DNA from: Butyricicoccus pullicaecorum
GTDB taxonomy: Bacteria; Bacillota; Clostridia; Oscillospirales; Butyricicoccaceae
Reading direction: 5' to 3'
Length of the DNA: 64,000 nucleotides
Assembly (NCBI GenBank): GCA_018365995.1
Contig: JAGZIY010000001.1
Location: 186,001 to 250,000, forward strand
Shown in pieces: positions 63,293-64,000 of the stretch. A program made the position numbers and the translations under genes. The stretch's first letter is position 1; each line of letters starts with the position of its first letter. The notes under the pieces were generated by a model. It worked only from the letters and a program-made list of their open reading frames with translations. It made no database searches and was not told the origin of the DNA.

Positions 63293-64000
63293 ACTAACCC
63301 CATTCGATTTAGCTGCCTGAGGTGGATATATCCACTTTCCATTGTATAGATACGAGTGGTAGTGATATTAGAGTGCCCTAAAATATCCGCCAATCTGGAA
63401 ATGTCCTTTTCGATGGAATAAAAGGTGCGGGCGAATAAATGACGCAGGTTATGGGGAAATACTTTGTCAGGTTCTACATTCGCACTTTTACAAAGTGCTT
63501 TCATATCGCGCCAGATATTGGAACGATCAAGAGGATTTCCGGTTTTTGTTACAAACACCGGCCCGGTCGTTCTTTTTTGTTTTTGAAGATAGTTTTTTAA
63601 CAGACGACACAGCTTTTCAGGTAAAAATACAGTACGGAGTTTACCTTTATTGCTGACCTCAGCACGCCCAGACTTTACCGCACTCGCAGTGATAAATTTC
63701 AGCTCACTTACCCGGATACCAGTAGAGCAGATTGTCTGGATTACCAGCGACAGGCGTTCATTTTTTCCAGCTTCAGCAGCCTGCACCAAACGCATATATT
63801 CAGCACGTGAAAGTTCCCTGCTTTCTTCTGTAAACAGTGTCTTTTGAATTTTAAGCGGCTTTACCATCAGTTCACGCCATCCCATGAACATCAGAAAACC
63901 ATTGGCTGCCGCCAGCATAGAATTGACAGAAGCAGGTGCATACGTTTTGGTAAGATGTTCTTTCCAGTTTATCAGAGCAGCTTTTGTAAGCGGTTCTCCA
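63283..64000 (-). CDS. Tyrosine recombinase/integrase (N-terminus beyond the right edge)
   Basis: The frame is open to position 64000, so the first part is missing; 238 residues are visible. The end of a SAM-like core-binding domain (ALINWKEHLTKTYAP) is followed by the catalytic domain. Arg is in STGIRVSEL, Lys in NKGKLRTVF, the box HNLRH, His in LGHSN and Tyr in TTRIYT. The gene ends inside one arm of the inverted repeat, the usual arrangement for a recombinase and its own invertible site. It is distinct from the XerC/D-like protein at 18133. It may flip further loci as well. Confidence 0.92.
   Translation of the reverse strand, partial: GEPLTKAALINWKEHLTKTYAPASVNSMLAAANGFLMFMGWRELMVKPLKIQKTLFTEESRELSRAEYMRLVQAAEAGKNERLSLVIQTICSTGIRVSELKFITASAVKSGRAEVSNKGKLRTVFLPEKLCRLLKNYLQKQKRTTGPVFVTKTGNPLDRSNIWRDMKALCKSANVEPDKVFPHNLRHLFARTFYSIEKDISRLADILGHSNITTTRIYTMESGYIHLRQLNRMGLVTT

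Noticed and set aside
1..64000. tRNA, rRNA, CRISPR arrays, insertion sequences or prophage genes
   Set aside because: None seen on either strand. The only mobile-type genes are the two tyrosine recombinases, and neither is accompanied by transfer or phage functions.

Overview
The window looks like chromosome of a low-to-mid GC, anaerobic, endospore-forming Clostridia, probably a gut Oscillospirales/Butyricicoccaceae-type organism. The support is SpoIIR, a SpoIID-family protein, a SpoVB-like flippase and CwlD; a CIRCE-controlled groESL; strong AGGAGG-type ribosome binding sites; radical-SAM and Fe-S enzymes; and a Firmicutes-type ethanolamine (eut) operon regulated by RNA antitermination. The genus call is inference. 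No rRNA, tRNA or CRISPR array was seen.

Layout. 1-12.3 kb (mostly minus strand) is housekeeping: a radical SAM/B12-binding-type protein (cut by the window edge), a CadC-type ArsR repressor, SPFH-NfeD membrane proteins, groES-groEL, an rRNA methyltransferase, a SpoVB-like flippase, tgt-queA (queuosine) and a SpoIID-family protein. 12.4-15.6 kb (plus strand) is a lysine-riboswitch-controlled asd-dapA-dapB operon. 15.6-28.3 kb is mixed: hydrolase, PflX-type radical SAM protein, XerC/D-like recombinase, degraded gene remnants, an ABC permease/adaptor pair, radA, cwlD, an O-antigen-ligase-like protein, spoIIR, ispE, a TfoX-N protein and a DUF2284 protein.

28.5-47.5 kb is a complete 22-gene eut operon on the minus strand, in transcription order eutG-S-P-V-W-A-B-C-L-K-like-E-M-M-T-pduL-eutJ-hypothetical-eutN-pduS-pduT-eutH-eutQ. 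It encodes the B12-dependent lyase, reactivase, adenosyltransferase, aldehyde and alcohol dehydrogenases, phosphotransacylase, all shell proteins, a permease and the EutVW two-component system. Two intrinsic terminators, at the operon head and before eutA, are each preceded by paired hairpins with GNNGNA hexaloops, as expected for EutV (ANTAR) antitermination. Just past the operon end, a separate strong promoter drives a cobalamin riboswitch, a terminator and then two more hairpins of the same class. This matches the EutX/Rli55 logic, in which an RNA made only without B12 sequesters EutV.

47.6-64 kb holds a GNAT acetyltransferase, nadA-nadB-nadC, a broken chemoreceptor gene, an ABC transporter with its two-component system, a fructokinase-like kinase, an intact chemoreceptor (MCP) and a tyrosine recombinase running off the right edge. 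Between MCP and recombinase, a perfect 27-bp inverted repeat (62997-63023 and 63266-63292) flanks about 240 bp holding a consensus sigma-A promoter and an intrinsic terminator. This has the features of an invertible promoter that would switch the chemoreceptor on or off. As drawn, the promoter points away from the MCP. This switch and the riboswitch-linked hairpin RNA beside eut are the two most interesting systems in the window.
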